A DNA stretch of 64,000 nt from Pseudomonas brenneri (GTDB lineage: Bacteria; Pseudomonadota; Gammaproteobacteria; Pseudomonadales; Pseudomonadaceae), in NCBI RefSeq assembly GCF_007858285.1, contig NZ_VFIL01000004.1, forward strand, positions 186,001 to 250,000, in the 5' to 3' direction. The translations under genes were made by a program, and so were the position numbers. The notes under the pieces are model-generated. The model was not told the DNA's origin, did no database searches, and saw only the letters and a list, made by a program, of their open reading frames with translations. Every line of letters begins with the position of its first letter. Within the stretch, counting starts at the first letter, position 1. Positions 62,935 through 64,000 of the stretch are shown one piece after another.

Positions 62935-64000
62935 TTAAACTCTGGAGCTGCGCCAAGCCTGGATCAATTGCTCGAAGATCTGCTGCACTTGCTGGATCAA
63001 CGTTTCGTCGTCAATTTCACCCGCCAGCCACGCCCTGCTCGGCTCCTGGAAGATCGTGCGGCCCACGGCAAACCCACGGCAGGTCCGGCTCTGGCCCGCC
63101 TGCTGGAAGCCCTCGGCCAAGGATTGCGCCGGAGCATTGAGACCCAGCAATACCACGCCCCGGCAATAGGGATCGCGCTCCTCGATCAGCTCATCGAGCT
63201 TGCGCCACTGCTCGGCAGTCTGCGCCTCGATCTTCCACCACGCCGGGTAGATGCCCAGGTTGTACAAGCGCTTGAGGCTGCGATAGAGCACATCCGGGTA
63301 GGTCGAAGGATGATCCTTGGGTGGCACCACTTCCAGCAGCAGTTCATGGCCGCTGGTTTGCGCTGCCTGGTACAGGCCCTTGAGCTGGGCTTCCTGCTCA
63401 AGGCGCAGCAACGGCTCGTCGTCGGGGTGAAACTGCACCAGGCACTTGATGATCTGCTCCTGGGGCCAGGCGATCAGGTTGCTGCCAATCGAACGGCCAT
63501 GCTCGAACGCCAACGGCCGCGAGCCCTGGACCTCTACCGGGCGCGCGACCCACCAGCCACGGCCGGTGGCGGCGTTCAGCGCATCCTGGCCAAAACGCTG
63601 GTCGGCCAAAATGCCCACATCGGCCTCGACGCCCTGCTCGCGCAGCTTGCCTTCGACACGCTCGACCGCCTGGATAAACAGCTGCTTGATCGCGCTGATC
63701 CGCGCGGGGTCCTGGCCACCTTTTTGCGCCAGCTCCACCAGTTGCCAGCGATGATCGAAGGCAAACACAAACAGTTGCTTCCAGTTTTTGCGCGGCACGC
63801 TGACCTGATGCAAACGTTGCAATACCGGGTCCAGGTCCGGCCGGGTGATGGGCACCGGGCTGTTGAACAGGTATTCGAGTTCCGCCGGGGTCGGCATTGC
63901 CGGGGCGCAGGCATGGCGCGACACCACCAAACCGCCGCAGGCATTGGCCAACTGGCAGCAACGCTCATCACTGGCCTCGTTCAGCCAACCACTGAGGAAA
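62935..64000 (-). CDS. iolC: 5-dehydro-2-deoxygluconokinase with DUF2090 domain (IolC), partial
   Basis: The frame stays open to the right edge, so about 354 C-terminal residues are visible and the start lies outside. The first visible residues (FLSGWLNEASDERCCQLANA) match the end of a PfkB-type kinase. The rest (from about ELEYLFN) is a DUF2090 domain resembling an aldolase barrel (FAFDHRWQLVELA, ILADQRFGQDAL, ILLGLNAP-type segment). In Pseudomonas this fusion is usual; the second domain may replace the IolJ aldolase. The kinase phosphorylates 5-dehydro-2-deoxygluconate. Confidence 0.92.
   Translation of the reverse strand, partial: FLSGWLNEASDERCCQLANACGGLVVSRHACAPAMPTPAELEYLFNSPVPITRPDLDPVLQRLHQVSVPRKNWKQLFVFAFDHRWQLVELAQKGGQDPARISAIKQLFIQAVERVEGKLREQGVEADVGILADQRFGQDALNAATGRGWWVARPVEVQGSRPLAFEHGRSIGSNLIAWPQEQIIKCLVQFHPDDEPLLRLEQEAQLKGLYQAAQTSGHELLLEVVPPKDHPSTYPDVLYRSLKRLYNLGIYPAWWKIEAQTAEQWRKLDELIEERDPYCRGVVLLGLNAPAQSLAEGFQQAGQSRTCRGFAVGRTIFQEPSRAWLAGEIDDETLIQQVQQIFEQLIQAWRSSRV

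Overview
The window is a GC-rich chromosome segment from a fluorescent Pseudomonas, most likely the P. fluorescens group. Evidence: a DING-type phosphate-binding protein next to an Hxc-type type II secretion system (T2SS), many REP palindromes of the GTAGGAGC / GTGGGAGC families between genes, and typical Pseudomonas families (OprD porin, Mrp antiporter, PepSY iron proteins). I see no tRNA, rRNA, insertion sequence, prophage or CRISPR array.

Layout. (1) 1-15.3 kb is a phosphate-starvation secretion locus: DING gene, eleven hxc genes (hxcS R Q Z Y X T V P U W) and the vreA-vreI-vreR cell-surface signalling set, in the same order as known for P. aeruginosa. (2) 15.3-22.2 kb is a mevalonate-utilisation operon: class II HMG-CoA reductase, HMG-CoA lyase, a two-gene TctA-type permease without binding protein, an OprD porin, and a divergent MocR regulator. 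(3) 22.3-26.6 kb holds a two-component system and a DUF3649/PepSY/DUF3325 iron-linked membrane trio behind a Fur-box-like site. (4) 26.6-27.2 kb is a composite palindromic repeat element with 65-bp inverted ends. (5) 27.2-36.0 kb is a probable iron-regulated small-metabolite cluster: TonB receptor, alanine-racemase-fold decarboxylase, SbnB-like dehydrogenase, MATE exporter, HisC-like aminotransferase, SbnA-like synthase and GNAT. It has no NRPS, no NIS synthetase and no PKS. This is the best candidate for an undescribed system.

(6) 36.1-38.1 kb: cupin, XRE-cupin regulator and EamA exporter. (7) 38.2-44.3 kb: complete six-gene Mrp-type cation/proton antiporter. (8) 44.3-52.7 kb: DUF3995 protein, a DUF2946-TonB receptor pair, a solitary betaine-type binding protein, four small unknown genes, a chemoreceptor with its sensor domain at the C-terminus, and a DksA paralogue with half its zinc site missing. 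(9) 53.0-64.0 kb: inositol catabolism (iolC partial, iolE, iolB, iolD, iolG, an IolW-like dehydrogenase) and its sugar ABC transporter, with a GGAA-N6-TTCC palindrome matching the IolR operator.

Two regulatory themes recur. AAnAAnAA motifs (Hfq/Crc targets) lie in the leaders of mvaA, tctB and oprD in the mevalonate operon and of iolE and the ABC ATPase and permease genes in the inositol region. REP palindromes fill most 3' ends. Function calls rest on reading protein motifs and gene order by eye; no database search was possible.
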